Positions 47,581 to 60,799 of a DNA stretch of 64,000 nt are shown one piece after another. Numbering within the stretch: the first letter of the stretch is position 1; every line of letters starts with the position of its first letter. The position numbers and the translations under genes are program-made. Origin of the DNA: Nymphaea colorata (lineage: Eukaryota > Streptophyta > Magnoliopsida > Nymphaeales > Nymphaeaceae); the NCBI RefSeq assembly GCF_008831285.2, contig NC_045144.1, forward strand, positions 24,383,716 to 24,447,715, read 5' to 3'. Under the pieces are notes generated by a model that was given only the letters and a program-made list of their open reading frames with translations, did not search any database and was not told the origin of the DNA.

Positions 47581-47589
47581 CAATAGTGA

Positions 47590-47759
47590 CTCTATGCAAC
47601 TTGAGATCGTTGCTGAAGATTTGGTGTTGCGATACAAAATCAAACAATGTGTTTCCGCATAGAGATCTCAACTGTTGATGGGTGAAATGCCAGTTCCAAT
47701 CCTATGGTAAAATCTATGAGCTAAGTTCCCTGAATTCTCACCTTGAGGACGATGCAATT
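47590..47759 (+). pseudogene. Ty3/gypsy chromovirus C-terminal (chromodomain) remnant
   Basis: The degenerate frame reads LRYKIKQCVSA, LMGEMPVPILW-NL-AKFPEF and HLEDDAI, which fits the end of chromoviral integrase: …VxWxxxPxxEATWE…L…FPxFxLEDK/D. It is followed directly by a polypurine tract and an LTR start, the expected place. The typical EATWE core is mutated, and one frameshift is needed before LEDD. It belongs to a plus-strand gypsy element whose upstream part is not recognisable. Confidence 0.5.
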
Positions 47760-47774
47760 TGAAGGGGAGGGGAG
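47760..47774 (+). other. gypsy polypurine tract
   Basis: TGAAGGGGAGGGGAG next to an LTR-like TGTTGGAG start at 47776. Confidence 0.55.
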
Positions 47775-47775
47775 T

Positions 47776-48900
47776 TGTTGGAGTCGGACCCAAAACAATT
47801 CGAATCAGATCAAAGTGATGAGGTCTAGGATCGTTAGTAGAAGTAAGCAGTACATCTATCTTATGCTTTGTTTGGATGGAGGGAAAGGGAAGGAAAGAGA
47901 GGGATGGAAAGGAAGGAAAGGGAGGAAAAGAGAATGGAAAAGGAAGGGAAGGGAAAGGAAAGGAAAGAGGTGATTATAAAGCTTGTTTGGATAGAAAAAA
48001 AAGAAATGATATAATTTATAATACTTTACAATAATACCTGATTCAATAGAAGAGGAACCATACTTAACTTACACTCGACATTTCATTATATGGTAATAAA
48101 TATAATAAAAAATTATATCAATCAAACAAAATGACATTTTCAGTTGCATTAATTGGATGGCATAAAAATGACAAAAACTTGATTTTAGTAAAAGGGCCAT
48201 TGTGAAATACCATCCAAGTCTCAGCAGTGGTGGGAAGGGAAAGAGAGATAGACCCGACGCCCGTCGGAGTCTTGACCAGTAGAAGGAGGGAGAGAAAAGT
48301 CACACAAGGTCGATTGATGTCTCTTCTACGGGCAGGTGGAAATGGTAAGAGTATACATGGTAGAAAGGAATAGACATTCCTTTCCTTCCCAATCCCTCCA
48401 ATTTTGGAGGGTTGTATTTAATTAGAGCTCTCTTTCCTTTCCTTTCCCTCCTTTTGCAACCAAACAAAATATTTGCTTTTCTTTTCTTTCCCTTCTTTTT
48501 AATTAATCAACCAAACAAATGATTGATTGTTCTTTCCTTCCCTTTCCCTCCCTTTCCTTCCATCCAAACAGGGCGTTAGAGTGGGTCGGTGGAGGACTTA
48601 GTAATATAATAACCCACCGACAATACTCTTCTTAGACAGGGGAGTTTACCCTAATCGCAATGAAGATTTTTCTATTTGGAGAAGGCTGGGCTTTCTGTGT
48701 GAGTGTGTAGTGTTCTGAGTTTGTGTTTTTTGTTAGCAGGTTAGCAGGTTTGTTCGGATTTCCCGAATCATGGCAGGGATGACAATACGTGGCTTCCCAT
48801 CTACGACCTCTCATTGTACAGAAATTGCTTCTTCCTTTGGCAATCTCAGAGGTCATGTTAGCTTCTTTAGCCACGAACTGGTGGTTGGAGGCTTCCCCAC
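47776..48900 (+). repeat. gypsy 3' LTR interrupted by a MITE (right end uncertain)
   Basis: Begins TGTTGGAGTCGGACCC after the polypurine tract. It resumes at 48579 after the Harbinger-like insertion with GTGGGTCGGTGGAGGACTT, AACCCACCGACAATACTC and GGGGAGTTTACCCTAATCGC, typical of an R/U5 region. The right end is not defined because no partner LTR is in the window. Confidence 0.45.
47864..48575. mobile_element. PIF/Harbinger-like MITE, TTA target duplication
   Basis: 712 bp. The left terminus TGCTTTGTTTGGATGGAGGG and the reverse complement of the right, CGCCCTGTTTGGATGGAAGG, match at about 16 of 20. TTA flanks both ends (47861-47863, 48576-48578). Long purine-rich (GGAAAGG) and pyrimidine-rich (CCTTTCC) arms extend the inverted repeat inward, and a second inner TGTTTGGAT arm occurs near 47980 and 48505. 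No transposase. Confidence 0.7.
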
Positions 48901-49349
48901 AAGCCCCTGGAGTTGTCGTGGCTAGGGATTCTGAATTTCTCTAACTTTCTAAATGAGTCTCTCTAGTTCACTCCAAGCTTTAGTCAGGGCAAAGTTCTAT
49001 TAGAAACACTATAAATTGAGCTCCTAAAAGCACAAATTACACTAATATATTAGATTATATATAAGATAGAGAGAGAGAGTCTCCCATTACGCCAAATGCC
49101 TGACATAAGGGGCTTCCTGTCTGGCAGAAAAGAGGCAGAGAGAGAGGGATAATCACTGGTTGACAGCAACCATCACCATCAGAGATGCTCAATATTGTAG
49201 AATTGGGGAAAGGGAGATGGTCACCATTGAGGGAGAGAGAGAGGTGTGAAGGGGAGACTGGGAAGGGAGAAGAGAGAGGGAGGAAGAAGAGAAGAGGGAA
49301 AGGAAAGCAGAGAGAAAGTGGGGGTTTAAGTGGACTCCTTCGGCCGGTT

Positions 49350-49565
49350 TCCTTTTTTTTTTCGACTTCACAATCACGGCTGCCCGGTTGAACGAAATCC
49401 AACTGCCCGATAACCATCTGTGAGATCGGTCTTTCTTTTCATACATTGAAATTGAACTTAGACCTTTTTTTTGTTTTCTCGACTTGACAATCACCTGCCT
49501 CGTTAAACGAAATCCGACTGCCCATAAACATTTGTGAGATCAGTCTTTCTTTTCATACATTGAAA
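49350..49565. repeat. 113 bp diverged tandem duplication
   Basis: CTTTCTTTTCATACATTGAAAT occurs at 49431 and 49544 with matching upstream text, differing by some substitutions and indels. Confidence 0.8.
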
Positions 49566-49607
49566 TATATATATATTATATATATATATTATATATATAT
49601 ATATATA
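49565..49607. repeat. TA microsatellite
   Basis: Interrupted (TA)n tract. Confidence 0.9.
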
Positions 49608-50976
49608 AAGAGAAGAGGGGAGAGAGAAAGAGATCATTAATAGGGCAGTAGTGCACTAATACAAAACTAAGACAATCATAGGGGGCCGGCTACAGCCCCC
49701 GACCACACTCGTTGCCTCCTGATTATAATGTACTTGAGTCATTAATCTAGCTACCCCTTTAAATGACACATCTTTCTTTTCTTAGGCTAAGGGGCTGAAC
49801 AAACCTCTACAAGATCATCCAAGAAACTCAAATAATTTATGTTACTTGGAAAAGTAAATAGACCTTTATTAATCCAATATTAGATTACATATAAGGAAGC
49901 CATTCAAATTATTATTTTGTGCATCCTTTCAAGCACTACATGTATTCTAAACAACATTTTCAGTACTCCATAGCATATTTAGACATGTATCTAAATATGA
50001 TACTTTGCCCATCACTGCATTTTTGTAAAGTATGTAATTCTTCAAATATGATTTCCCAGAAAGTCATGACCTTTATATAAGTGTTATTATAAAGGAGATA
50101 AGTTGAAATTTTGATGGCTCAAAAAAGTACATGCATCTAAACCTGGGAAATTGTAATCTTATATGTACATTCCACCAAATTACTCATAAAAATTACATTT
50201 ACATGATAAGATAACATGAAAGGCGTAATAAAGCATTTATGAAAGTTGTCTAGCCAGCTTGGCTTCTAACTAACTGGTTTGGTCTTCTGTATACAGGCAT
50301 GCCTTAAATTTGGTCATCCAATACTAGTTACTCAATTTCAAATTTTCAGTCAAAAGTGTTTTCTGTTAATATAATGGAAATGCTCTTCAAAAGGGTAGAG
50401 AAATACGTCTAAAATGGAACTGATCAACAAATAATTTTCCAAATAGTGGATAGAAAGTAACGTTGTTGCAAAGTTGCTAACCTTTTATAACTTTATATAT
50501 GCTAATTTTACACACCATTTCCTGGCTTAAACAAATTGGCATACAAATGACATTGTAGAAAAGCCTTGAACAGAATGCGAACACAACTACTTACATACTG
50601 GAACCACCTTAATTTGGTCCTGCTCCGATCGTGCAGATTTTCCCAAGCATTTGTAATGTATTTGTACCTTTCAAATAGTGCGTAGAAAGTGATATTATTG
50701 AAGAAATCCTAATAGGAATGTTAATGCAGCTACCTATATTTGAGAACCTTAATTATGAGCCCAAACCTTACATTGCGAGACACATCAGATGATGAGCTAT
50801 GATATGCAACTAGGATTTTTTTTTCCTTTTTCAGCATACGATCGTAAACTTTTTCGTGGAAAAGGTAAAAGTTTCTATTTGGAATACCACTTTTGATCTA
50901 CTTTTCCAACACCCAACCTTAATTTAAACACTTGCTTGTTAATAGTCTTGCATGCCTTTACCACTTTTCATGAGGG

Positions 50977-51429
50977 TGTTGGAGTTTTTGTAGTGGAATG
51001 ACTCCTTTGATCCGTTCTATGTTTCCTAAGCGAGTTCTCCAACAAAGTCTTCAGGATGAGCACACAAACAGTAGAAGCACCAAAACAGCATGAAGCACCA
51101 GCAATTGAAACAAGAGAACAAAGAGAGAGAGATCGAAGAAGAGAGAATTTGTGGGTTTCCTTCTACGAGGCACAAAACACATAATTTTTGGTTCAGCCCC
51201 AATTTTGAGTATTGCTGGGCTTACTAACCAGCCCTATAGGGCTTTACCACAAGCCCAGGTTGCAGTTAGGACCAGTGAGACTTTCAGGGAAATATAATGT
51301 AAAACCAAAATTTGTTTAGAATGAAAATGTTCAGTTTGAAAACTTTTTTTGTAAAGCCTACCTCGTAACTGCGAGTGGGCCCTCTCACAGTTGCGAGAGG
51401 AGGATAGGGCTCATGGCCACTATCCAATA
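50977..51429 (-). repeat. 3' LTR of copia-E
   Basis: 453 bp. On the minus strand it starts TATTGGATAGTGGCCATG (ancestral TGTTGG) after a purine-rich AAGTGGAAGA, and ends CAAAAACTCCAACA. It aligns with copia-C's LTR over its full length, sharing CATCCTGAAGACT and AGAACGGATCAAAGG. Confidence 0.88.
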
Positions 51430-51599
51430 TCTTCCACTTGGTCATGAGACCGCCAGTTTGCCTTCACGATTGTGGGTTTCATTGGACTCTAGTTATGTGG
51501 TTTTCTATAATTAGTTTATCTATTGTAACTTAAATTTCCTCAAGGTTTGTACCGATGTTTTTACTTCAATGACTTCCCTTCGCAACCTTTCAAACATAT

Positions 51600-54500
51600 C
51601 TTAGCCCCATATGGGCTACATGCTTGGTAAACAAATCTTTAGAAATTGTTTTAGTTAAGGGGTGAGCTACCATATTATTGGTCGACATGTAATCAACTGA
51701 GATTTCATTATTCTCAATCATTTTATGTACATAACGGTATTTCACCAATATATGCATATTCTTGGACTTAATAGCTCTATATTATAAGAGATATCACTAT
51801 CTGATTTTCACAATATAGTTGAACTGGTTCATGACTAAAATCTAGCATCAAGTCTTTAAAAACCGATTTATCCAGACAGCAAAGGCAGTTGCAACATTAC
51901 ATACTACATACTATGCTTCTTAAGTATGCTAATACATCCCTGTTTCTTACAGGACTAGGCAATCGCTTCTCCTCGAAGTTACCATCGTCTTTACAACCAG
52001 CAAAATCAACATCAGAATAGCCAACTAAAGTTAATTCAACAGCTTAGTAGGACAATTTCAAGATTTTTGTTCCTTTAATATACCGAAAATCCTTTTTACT
52101 ACTTGCTAGTGAGGCCAACCAAGATTACTTTGGTAGCGACTCACTAGACCAATAGGAAAGCTTATGTCAAGTCTTATGCATAACATTAGATACATTAAAC
52201 TGCCAACAGCCTGAGCATATGGGACATTTAATTTTTGTTGTTCTTCACTGGGACAATAGCTTCTGCTTAGATTTGCTCCTTTGGCTATGGGAGTCTGAAT
52301 CAATTTGCAATGTTGCATTCGAAACTTCTTTAAAAGACAATCAATATATCGTTCTTGGCTCAAACTCAAAAACATCAAGTTTTTAGCTTGAGTGATATTT
52401 ATACATAGGATAATGGATGTTTCACCCGTGTCCTCTATTTCAAAGTTTTCATTCAGCCAAGTCTTTGTTTTGAATCTCATTTTGTTATCATTTCCAACTA
52501 GTAAAATGTCATTGACACATAATGGCAAGATGCAAAAAAGACTCTCACTTTTTCAGACATATACACAGTGGTCTAACAGATTTGATACATATCCAAGCTT
52601 AGTTATTGCCTTATGAAAGGCAAAATACCACTGTCTAAGAGATTACTTCAAGCCGTACAGGGATTTTTTCAACTTCTACACCTTACCTTTATTTTCTTTG
52701 ATGATATATCCTTCTAGTTGTGTCATATAAATAGTTTCTTTTAACTCATCATTTAGAAAAATAGTTTTTACATCCATCTACAAAATATCCTAGTCATAAA
52801 AAACTGCAATTACCAAAATTATTCTAATTAAAGCAAATTTTGCAATTGGTAAATAAGTTTCTAAATAAACAATTCCTTTTTTTTGGGAAACATTTTTGCC
52901 ACTAGTCTTGCTTTAAATTTCATGGCTGATCCATCAACCTTATACTTTTTCTTTAGCGCCCATTTACACCTGATGGGTTTTCTTCATTTAAGAAGTTATA
53001 TTAATTTTTCGACTGTATTCATTTCTATGGATTCAATTTGTTCATCCATAGCTTTTCCCCAATCTGACGATTCATGTGAATTTATCTCTTCATCATATGT
53101 CAATTATGTGACATTTCATCAAAATGAACTAAATAGTATAGCTCCTCTCCCAAGTATACATAATAATCATTCAAATTTGAAGGAGAAGCTCTATATCTTT
53201 TATGACCTAACAAAGTATGAGAAAATGAGGCACCCAAATCATTTATTCTTTATCAAATTGTTCCCCAGTTGGTTCATTGTTACAATGTTCATCTGAGTAA
53301 ATTAGATCATCCAATAGATTGGTTTGATATTCTACTGGGTCATCGTCCTCATTACTGAGTCCTTTTTGGAACTTTACATCCTTACTTTCGACAAGTCACA
53401 TAGACTAATGATATAATCTATAGCCTTTGAATCCTTTTGGATATCCAATAAATAAGCACCTTACAGATCTATTAATCAGTTTATCTATTTTTGTATCTAG
53501 GATTTTAACATGAGTTACAGATCCCCATCTCTAGAGTTGACTCAGATCTGGTTTCACACCAGTCCACCTCTTATACGGATTTGTTGGAACTTGCAAGGCA
53601 CTCGATTTATAGTATACATAGTTGTTAATACAACTTCATCCCAGAATACTTTGGGTAAGTGTGCACATACCAATATGGATCTTACCAGTAAAAGAGGGTT
53701 TTGTAACACCTCTTAGCTACACTATTTTGTTGTGGTGTTCTAGGGCACTATTTTTTCCTGTTAATTCTTGGGTCTATACAGTATTTGAGGAAGCCATTTG
53801 ATGTATACTCACTACCTTGATCAGACCTTACAACCTTGATGTATTTGCCAAGTTGTCTCTCAACTTTATTTTTGTATTCCTTGAATTTCTCAAGGGCTTC
53901 ATATTTATTGTTGTTCAAGTAAACATAACCAAACATTGAGAAATCATCAATGATTATTGTGAAATATAACATGCTAGTGTATATTTGGACCCTAAGAAAG
54001 TTCACATCTGTTATGTGTTTTGACCCTGAAAAATTCACAAATATTTGTATGCATAATCTCCAACAGATTAGTGGCCCAAATTACTTCATAAGAGAAGGAA
54101 TTTCTTACCATCTTTCTATATAAACATGACTCGCATTTCACAAAATCATTTATATCAATATCAGGTATTAAACCTAGTTGTGATAGAGTCTTCATCTTGT
54201 TAATACTTACATGGCTTAATCTTTCATGCCATAAGTTTATACTGACATTCAATATAGAGTCAATATAAGCAGCACCTGCAAGCATTTCATTGAAATTAAA
54301 CATGTAATGTTCTTTTACATATTTCCCTTTAGCCATGGTGTTGCCATGTTTTCCTAATGTGACTTTTTTTTATATAAAACGAAGTTCAAAACCTTTCCCA
54401 GTCAAAGCAGGAATAGACACTAGATTCATTATCATAGAAGGAACATAAAAAACCTCATTTAGAACGGCACTGGTGCCTCCAACATTGAGTTGATATGACC

Positions 54501-54600
54501 CGACTCTCATGGCATCACAATATGAATTATTTCTCATATAGACCTTTTGTACTCTTAGACCCAAGTCTTCCATACAGACCAAAATCTTCCTTTGTTTTTT
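51600..54600 (-). pseudogene. copia-E pol remnant
   Basis: Minus-strand order. Protease C-terminal half: LNEVFYVPSMIMNLVSIPAL (54582-54370), without a visible catalytic triad. GAG-pre-integrase: LWHERLSHVSINKMKTLSQL (about 54240). Integrase: YFTIIIDDFSMFGYVYL and KVVRSDQGSEYTSNGF (54020-53770), keeping a DD.S and GSEY pattern. Linker and RT start: WAMDEQIESIEMN (reversed text 53060-53010) and GCKW/KKYKVDGSAMKFKARLVAK (about 52960-52880). RT catalytic region: CVNDILLVGND at 52528-52490, where YVDD has become CVND. RNase H pieces: PYAQAVGSLMYLML, DISFPIGLVSRYQ (52230-52110) and a mutated DADFAGCKDD stretch (about 52010). Dead by several frameshifts and an altered RT active site. Confidence 0.85.
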
Positions 54601-54729
54601 CTGTGAAAAAGGTAGCCCAAAATTTACCCACCAACCAGTCAGTTGTTCATTTGCACACAGACACTCTGACAGAACACATATGATTTCTTTGATGTAGTCC
54701 TCTTGATTTTGATTTATGTTGCTATTGTG

Positions 54730-55558
54730 CTAACCATCGATGTTGTTCTTCTTGTTCAGGAACTTCGTCCTACAGTTCTTCTTCATGTGCTCTAGCTTTT
54801 CGCACTTGTATCATTCCACTACAATTCCTTGACGTCTATGAGAACCTATAAATTTGCCCGTAAACTTACCATCATTTTTCTTTTTAAATTGTTTGAGTTT
54901 GATTAGCATATGGCAATCAGTGGGTTTATCTTGGGCTATCATAAGTTTTGCATCCTTTTTCTTAGTCAGGTGTTTTTGCTGAATAGCTAGTTGATTGGGG
55001 AGCTTTTCTAGAGTCAAAAGTATCAAAGTGAAGATTCAAGGCAATGACTATCATGTCCCAAGAAGAGGCAAGCTATTCAAGATCATACAGATCTGCATGT
55101 TGTCTGAAATCATGTTTCCCATTATGGTAAGGTCTTTAGCCATGACCAATATCTTGTTGACATAATCAACCACTCTAACTAACTCATTCATTTTATATGA
55201 ATTATACTGCTCTAGGAGTAACTAAATATGCATCGTAGTGCCGGTGCTATACTTCGAGCAGATAACATGAAACATCTCCTTAGCTGTTGGATGGTCCAGC
55301 AAATACCCTCATTAGATCATCTTTCATGAAGGCTAACATAATAGTTTTAGCCATCAGATCATTTGTCTCAAAAACATCATAGGCCTTCTTTTCCTCATAT
55401 GTGGGCTTGTCACCTAAGATAGAAAAATGAAAGTCCATGACATGAAACAACCACTCAAGTGTCAAGGCCAAGAGGATCCTACGCTTCCATGCATGAAAGT
55501 TGATTCCATTGAGTTTTTCAGTCTTGGCAAATTCTAAGGCTTCCACTCTAAAAGTCAT
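54730..55558 (-). pseudogene. copia-E gag remnant
   Basis: Starts at the ATG complement ending 55558. MTFRVEALEFAKTEKLNG leads to NFHAWKRRILLALT and GDKPTYEEKKAYDVFE, the N-terminal Gag pattern with W...R. After frameshifts the nucleocapsid knuckle reads about YKCEKLEHMKKNCRTKF (54815-54765), with the first cysteine lost and the glycine changed to glutamate, so zinc binding is doubtful. Confidence 0.82.
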
Positions 55559-55559
55559 T

Positions 55560-56776
<1,217 letters not shown>

Positions 56777-58881
56777 ATAAAATAAAAAATTAATATGAAA
56801 AATGAGTTTTAAATATATATTTCGGGCAGATTCGAGCATGGCGAATTTCTTTTATGCCAACCCAAATGTTAAATAACCAATCCAAGTCCAGCCCATCACA
56901 GACTGGATACCCAATTACTTATCTGGTACCCAACCCGGCAACCACCTTTGGTCTGCCAGCCGCAACCAAAGCTGTGGCCAGACCTATGAAGAAAGTATGA
57001 GCAGACTTGACCTGTTGAAAAATGTATTAGACTTATGAAACAAGTAATCATGTCCAAGATCTACAATAAAGGTCAATTTTTATTTTATTTTATTTTATTT
57101 TTTTACGTATAGTTTTAGACAACGGTGGTTGCATTTGGAAAAGTATCTTATAAAACTCATCAGAAAAGGACTGGATCAACAATTGGACTGTCAGATCCAA
57201 GGATGATATGTCTATATATCCGCGCTACTCAAAATCCTTCATTCTCTCTCTTTTGACAATTGCCAGCATGTTCAGTTGTTAGGCCTGTTTTAATACATTT
57301 AGTTGACAAGACTTAATGTCCCATTATAATGCGAGTACCCCGTGAGGAAAAGGGAAAAAAGTAATGGATGAGAGATAAAGAGCAGGTGCCAATAAAATGT
57401 TAATGCATAACTAAATTTGGGGACAAGAAGTCCCCTAGATACAAGAAAAAACCGCAAAAAGAAAATTGAATAAAAAAAATATACAAGTCAACAGTGGTCC
57501 ATAAAAACAAATTTCGGTGAGGTGAGGAATGAGAGAGAACATACTGAGGTTGGAAGAGTCTAGCTAGTTGGGAGAGAGTGAGTTGAATTTATTTGAACAA
57601 AAACGAATTTTGGTTCACATCAAATTAAGTACATAAAAAAATTCAATTATTCATAAATATGAGCCAAAATTTGTGTGGGCTTCTCTAGTATTGAATTATT
57701 GCGCTTCTTCAATTTAATAATGCATAAATCTGAAGCATGTAGAAAAAATCATTTTGATATCCTCATTGAGATATTTTGGATAGACGTTGTTCAGCATGTA
57801 TAAATACACTTATTTAGGGACTTAATTCAAAAGAGAAAAGTGGGGAACTGATTTTTTTTCCTTTTTTGTGGATAGGCATTCTCTTGGATGAACTGCCTCA
57901 TGTTTCCTCATCCTTCTTTCGTTGCCATAATGCAGTCGATATTTTTGCTTATTTTTCACAAAACATCTGCTTCAGGTTGGAGGATGATACCTTATAAACT
58001 TACCTTTGCCCCCGTGTCTAAGGGTCAGGGCATGCTTTGAGGACCTAAGTGGTAGCCGTGCCATCATCTGCAGTCCAAGAGAGCAGCAACCATCCAAATC
58101 AAGCCAACAATACACCACTTACATGCCGACCGGCTCGACCAGTTATGCTACACTTTTGTCGGAACTTGTTGAACATGTACTTGTATAGTAGTCTAATACA
58201 GCTCCTATTCCAAATCTATTTACTAAGCCTGAGCCCAGTTTTGAATATAAATTTTCATTCGATCAAAATCCAATCTCTGAACCAAAATCTGGAATCCAAA
58301 TTAGAATCAGATCCAGAAAGCTTTTTTTGGCATAAGAGTCGCCTGGATCCACATTCTTCTGTGTTAAAGTTATACAGATCTGACAGCAATACTTTAGCTG
58401 TCAGATTTGAAATTCAAACCAAACCCCAATGGAAAAAAGCAGGCCTGTTGGACATATGCCCAACCATGAAGCTTATCATTTACATCCATAAGCTTTGCTC
58501 TGTTTGGCTCTCCAGCATAGAGAAATGATTGAAACGTGGATGGCGAACAATAATGCAACATTCTGAAGGCTACATATATTTTTCAGCTTTAATTAACCAC
58601 ACGATCCTTCAAGTTAATTCCAGGTTGACCCCAGAAATACATGCGTGCTTGAACAGATTAATTTCATTGGATGCACAAATAATTAAGTTAGTGTACAGTT
58701 CTATAAAATGCATGTGAAAATTTGGAAACTAATATCACAAACATACTTATCAGGAAAATACCAGTGGGGTTTTCTCAAGTATTTTTCAGTAAAGTTGTTT
58801 TTCATTTGAAAATTTTTGGGAAAAATCACAAGATGTTCCTGATATTTTTACTTGTTTTCTCATAAATATGGCCAGATTAGC
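56777..58881. other. noncoding interval
   Basis: AT-rich. It includes a TTTTA microsatellite (57076-57105). Frames at 58006-58717 are open but show no domain. 58240-58340 has ATCCAAATC/GATCCAG words like degenerate transposon subterminal repeats. Confidence 0.4.
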
Positions 58882-59098
58882 GAAAATCTTGCGATATCTG
58901 TGACAGTGGTGGAAACAATGTTGATATATTTATAGAAATCCTATATATTATCAATACAAATAAGTTAATAAACAATTCCGGAAGATTTAGTGAAAATCTT
59001 GCGATATCTGTGACAGTGGTGGAAACAATGTTGATATATTTATAGAAATCCTATATATTATCAATACAAATAAGTTAATAAACAATTCCGGAAGATTT
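58882..59098. repeat. 110 bp tandem duplication
   Basis: GAAAATCTTGCGATATCTG… to …AACAATTCCGGAAGATTT occurs at 58882-58991 and 58992-59098 with no mismatch seen. Confidence 0.95.
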
Positions 59099-59800
59099 TG
59101 CCAAAATTTTATTTGCTACAGCAAGATCTCATTTAATAATTGAAATGTAGCTGTGAGACTTGGCCTTGGAGGTGATTAGAAAAAGAACCTGTAAGTAAAT
59201 GGAAGCTTAGAAACAGAGAACAAGAACTAATGTCCGTTAATTTATTTACATATTTGATATATGGCCATGCATAATTGATTTACAGAAGATGGGTCGAACC
59301 CAGTTGTCTTTTTGGTGTCCTTTATCAAAAGCAAGACTTAAATTAAGCGTAGGTCCACTTTATTTGCAAAAGTTAATTAAACAACAAAAACACATTTATC
59401 ACAAATCAACAAAGGACATAATCTAATTGAACCGACAGCATCAAAATTAAGAAATATGGATCTAAAATGAAGCACTCTTTTTTTTTTTTCTTTGTCTATG
59501 TTTATGATTTTTTCTTAAACATGTTTGCATCTTTTCCAAAAAACAAATTATGAAAGAAATAGTAGGCATGAGTGCGTAAAAGTTAATGTATGCTCCTTTT
59601 GTAGTGGAGGGATTCAGAAGATCCTAGACGTAAGACATTATGCAATGAAATGCATGGACAGATCTATGCGGCGCCCTCTTTTCCCTCTATGAGAAAGGGA
59701 GGAGTAGACTTTGCTAAACTTTTTAGTGAAGTAAAGCTTTTCTGATTTACTTGGCCAAGTAAATTCCTTGTTGAAGGAATTAAGATCCAAGTATCACTAG
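59099..59800. other. noncoding interval
   Basis: AT-rich, no gene seen. Confidence 0.45.
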
Positions 59801-59809
59801 TTTCCGTGG

Positions 59810-60790
59810 GGTATATTATGCTATCTTTTTGAATGGAGAAGCTGATAAGCTTTTGTGGATTAATGGACAGGAGGCATCCTCACTGAAATGTAAAGACATT
59901 TACAATTATATCAGGAGGAAGGACCAGAAAGACCCATTGAGATGTGCATGTTTTGAAAGAAGCTCCCAACTATGGATTGAATCCAGTGGTTTGGGGTATT
60001 ACTAGCGACCAGCAAGATGCCCAGTTTTGAAAGGGATGCAGAAACAGTTGACGAAAGTCATGTGTTTTGTGGGCCGGAAGTTCAATATTAATATTCGTAC
60101 CAACTCTCCTTGCAAGAAAGGATGAAAGGTGGTGGAAGCAGAAGTTTCGCATGCTTTTGGTCAAGAATTGTTGGTCTATGTGTCTTTACAGTCTACAACT
60201 TGTGGACAGAAAGAAATGCGGGCTTACATGATAATGACTGTGGAGGCGGTAGCAATGGATTGAGTTAACTCGAATAGACTTCAACTTGCTTGAAAAAACT
60301 CTACTCAACTTGAATAATTTATAAATGAGTTGAGTTCGAGTTTAAATTTACGTTTAAAATGTTAAATGAGTCAATTTCAAGTTGTAAGAACTCATCTGGT
60401 TTAAACTTGGCTTGCCTCAACTATGTAAAATTGGTTCATCATAGTTGAATTAGTTAAATGAGTTGACGAGTTAAAAAAAAGAAAAAGAAAAAGATAGGTT
60501 AAGATAAATGAGTTAACTGAGTTGAGCTAATTCTCGACACCATATAATCGAATCGAGCTCGAGCGTGTGCTGTGGTTCCAATTGAGCTCGAGCTCGAGTT
60601 TTTTGAGATGAGTCAAGATCCAGCTGGCCCCAAGTTGGCTCGTGTACAACCCTGGTGGTGGTGGATTATTGGCTAGAATATTTTGGGAGGATTTGGAACA
60701 ACTTGTGATGGCAGCTTCTTGGCGGGTGAAATGAAATCTCTCTTTGGCTGAACAGAGGCCGGATTCTCCTCATTCTTGATCTCCCTTTTA
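59810..60790 (+). pseudogene. LINE ORF2 C-terminal remnant, split by insertion
   Basis: Degenerate plus-strand frames read ADKLLWINGQEASSLKCKD (about 59850-59905) and later VYNLWTERNAGLHDND (about 60185-60237). These suit the zf-RVT-like region and the LW-ERN-x-x-(F/L)HD tail of plant LINE ORF2. The tail text resumes after 60655 (LARIFWEDLEQLVMAASW). Stops and frameshifts abound. The similarity is weak outside the ERN motif, so this is a moderate call. Confidence 0.45.
60248..60654. mobile_element. hAT-type MITE-like insertion with GAGCTCGAG repeats
   Basis: The right terminus, reverse complemented, is CAGGGTTGTACACGAGCC, a terminus very common among plant hAT MITEs, and the interior has GAGCTCGAGCTCGAG and GAGTTGAG repeats. 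The left end is eroded (GGTAGCAATGG). Candidate 8 bp target duplication: gtggaggc (60240-60247) and gtggtggt (60655-60662), 6 of 8 matching. It splits the LINE tail. Confidence 0.5.
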
Positions 60791-60799
60791 TCAGCATTG

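Larger units (their letters stand above)
48901..50976. other. noncoding interval
   Basis: No gene seen. A diverged tandem duplication, period 113 bp, covers about 49350-49565: both copies contain AACGAAATCC, ACTGCCC, TGTGAGATC and TCTTTCTTTTCATACATTG. A TA microsatellite follows at 49565-49607, and GA-rich tracts lie near 49065-49320. Confidence 0.5.
50977..55558 (-). mobile_element. Ty1/copia retrotransposon (copia-E), 5' LTR missing
   Basis: A minus-strand copia with gag (55558) to RNase H (about 51600) and a 3' LTR at 50977-51429. No PBS or LTR was found beyond gag up to 56100, so the 5' end is truncated or diverged beyond recognition. Coding blocks are long but mutated. The LTR belongs to the same family as copia-C at 37891-38315. 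Confidence 0.87.

Noticed and set aside
52883-53296. 137-codon plus-strand frame
   Set aside because: Antisense shadow of the copia-E linker and RT start, whose minus-strand reading gives real domain motifs.
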